Below are positions 12,700 to 13,413 of a stretch of 13,413 nucleotides of DNA, piece by piece. How positions within the stretch are numbered: position 1 is the first letter of the stretch; each line of letters begins with the position of its first letter. This stretch comes from Candidatus Methanosuratincola sp. (GTDB lineage: Archaea > Thermoproteota > Methanomethylicia > Methanomethylicales > Methanomethylicaceae). The stretch covers positions 1 to 13,413 of the forward strand of contig JARYLH010000030.1 in the NCBI GenBank assembly GCA_029907755.1, given 5' to 3'. Below the pieces are notes generated by a model, which saw nothing but the letters and a program-made list of their open reading frames with translations, did no database searches and was not told the origin of the DNA. The position numbers and the translations under genes are program-made.

Positions 12700-13413
12700 T
12701 CAGAATCCGGGCAGCTCCTCCAAGAGCATCCCCTCGATCATGAACGGCGGCTCCCTCATCGACAGGCTGATCGCATCCCTGAGCTTCGAGGGCCTGTTCG
12801 CATAGATCTCCACCACAGGATCACCTTTCTTCACGGAATACCCCATCTTGGCGTAAAGCTTCACTCCTGCCCCCTTGTCGATTGGGGCGCCCGCTGCCCT
12901 TGCTATGGCGTTAATCGACCGGTTGCTTATGCTGCTGACATAGCCATCAATCGGGGCGGTTATCACATAGCGCGAGGATCCGAGAGGGATGTCTTCGGGC
13001 CTTATATCCGGATTGCCCCCCTGGTGGGCGATGATCTCGCGCATCTTCTGGTAAGCCTTACCGCTCCTGAGGATCTCCTTGGCCACGTCCTGACCGTTCC
13101 CCCTCGAGGCTATTCCATTCATCTCGAAGAGCATTCCTGCCAAGGATGTTGACTTCTCGATTAGGCTGTTTGGACCCCCTCCCATGAGCGTCTCAAGCGC
13201 CTCCTTCGCCTCAAGCGCTGGACCGACGGTGTGACCGACAGGCTGACCTCCATAAGTAATGCCGCACCTGACCCTGATGCCGAGCCGGTTGCCGAGCTCG
13301 ATGAAGTCGTTGCCCAGCTTCCTGGCAGTCTCAAAGTCCTCCACTTTCGCGCCCTTGCCGGTTGGCATGTCCAGCACCAGCGTGCTTACCCCGACTGCGA
13401 GCTTCTTGGACAT
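12700..13413 (-). CDS. deoA: AMP phosphorylase, C-terminal half (cut by window end)
   Basis: The 237 residues correspond to the second half of the roughly 500-residue archaeal AMP phosphorylase, related to thymidine phosphorylase. The window ends at an internal Met (MSKKLAVGVSTLVLDMPTGKGAKV), which in the family follows the central catalytic domain. Family marks are the Gly/Lys-rich MPTGKGAKV (16-24), the GPALEAKEALETL segment, the GNGQDVAKEIL helix, and the C-terminal domain with YVITAPIDGYVSSISN and GAGVKLYAKMGYSVKKGDP. The enzyme splits AMP or other NMPs with phosphate into base and ribose-1,5-bisphosphate, the first step of the archaeal NMP pathway towards type III RubisCO. Related thymidine-phosphorylase-type activity cannot be excluded without the N-terminal half. 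No R15P isomerase or RubisCO is in view. The TGA stop is 41 nt before the Topo VI-B start. Confidence 0.9.
   Translation of the reverse strand: MSKKLAVGVSTLVLDMPTGKGAKVEDFETARKLGNDFIELGNRLGIRVRCGITYGGQPVGHTVGPALEAKEALETLMGGGPNSLIEKSTSLAGMLFEMNGIASRGNGQDVAKEILRSGKAYQKMREIIAHQGGNPDIRPEDIPLGSSRYVITAPIDGYVSSISNRSINAIARAAGAPIDKGAGVKLYAKMGYSVKKGDPVVEIYANRPSKLRDAISLSMREPPFMIEGMLLEELPGF

Noticed and set aside
1..13413. CRISPR arrays, insertion sequences, rRNA, C/D box RNAs, other tRNAs
   Set aside because: No spaced direct repeats, terminal inverted repeats with transposase, or convincing C/D box pairs were seen by eye; isolated TGATGA strings occur within or near gene starts without a matching CTGA at proper spacing.

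Overview
The window is archaeal chromosome. The evidence is the gene content (both subunits of DNA topoisomerase VI, an archaeal/eukaryal-type tryptophanyl-tRNA synthetase, AMP phosphorylase, and SepCysS, the second enzyme of tRNA-dependent cysteine synthesis) together with GGTGA-type ribosome binding sites, TATA-like boxes and short T-tract terminators. SepCysS is commonest in methanogens and their relatives, so a methanogen-related archaeon (for example a TACK lineage such as Methanomethylicia or Bathyarchaeia, or a euryarchaeal methanogen) is a reasonable guess. The lineage cannot be fixed from this sequence.

Left part (1-3661): an AT-richer stretch holds a membrane-anchored protein with a DUF4430-like domain, then, on the minus strand, an unrecognised 162-residue protein and a UspA protein. 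Next are an adenosine-specific-kinase family gene (+), a small eight-cysteine protein with a visible internal duplication (+), and tail to tail with it a MoeB/ThiF/HesA-type E1-like enzyme (-) that keeps its zinc cysteines but has no cysteine in the usual E1 thiol region.

Centre (3734-5922): a TATA box, tRNA-Cys(GCA) with encoded CCA, a 61-residue helical protein whose ribosome binding site starts one base after the CCA, and SepCysS overlapping that small gene by 4 nt. The substrate tRNA, a possible small adaptor and the enzyme that makes cysteine on the tRNA therefore look like one transcription unit. This is the most interesting part of the window. A PHP-family hydrolase converges on it from the right and has a TATA box placed for a leaderless transcript.

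Right-centre (6018-9552): TrpRS, a membrane-anchored thioredoxin-like protein and a CcdA-type thiol transporter form an operon joined by 1-nt overlaps. It ends in a 4-nt tail-to-tail overlap with a stand-alone Lrp/AsnC effector-binding (RAM) domain protein. UbiX (flavin prenyltransferase) then converges, with a 4-nt gap, on a gene resembling the LpdD prenylated-flavin chaperone family.

Right (9199-13413, all minus strand): AMP phosphorylase (C-terminal half, cut by the window end), Topo VI-B, Topo VI-A and the LpdD-like gene follow one another with gaps of 41 nt or less. Topo VI-B carries a low-complexity tail ending in a sequence that matches the PCNA-interacting (PIP) box, which suggests tethering of the topoisomerase to the sliding clamp. 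There are no CRISPR arrays, insertion sequences or rRNA genes, and no gene-free stretch longer than about 170 nt.
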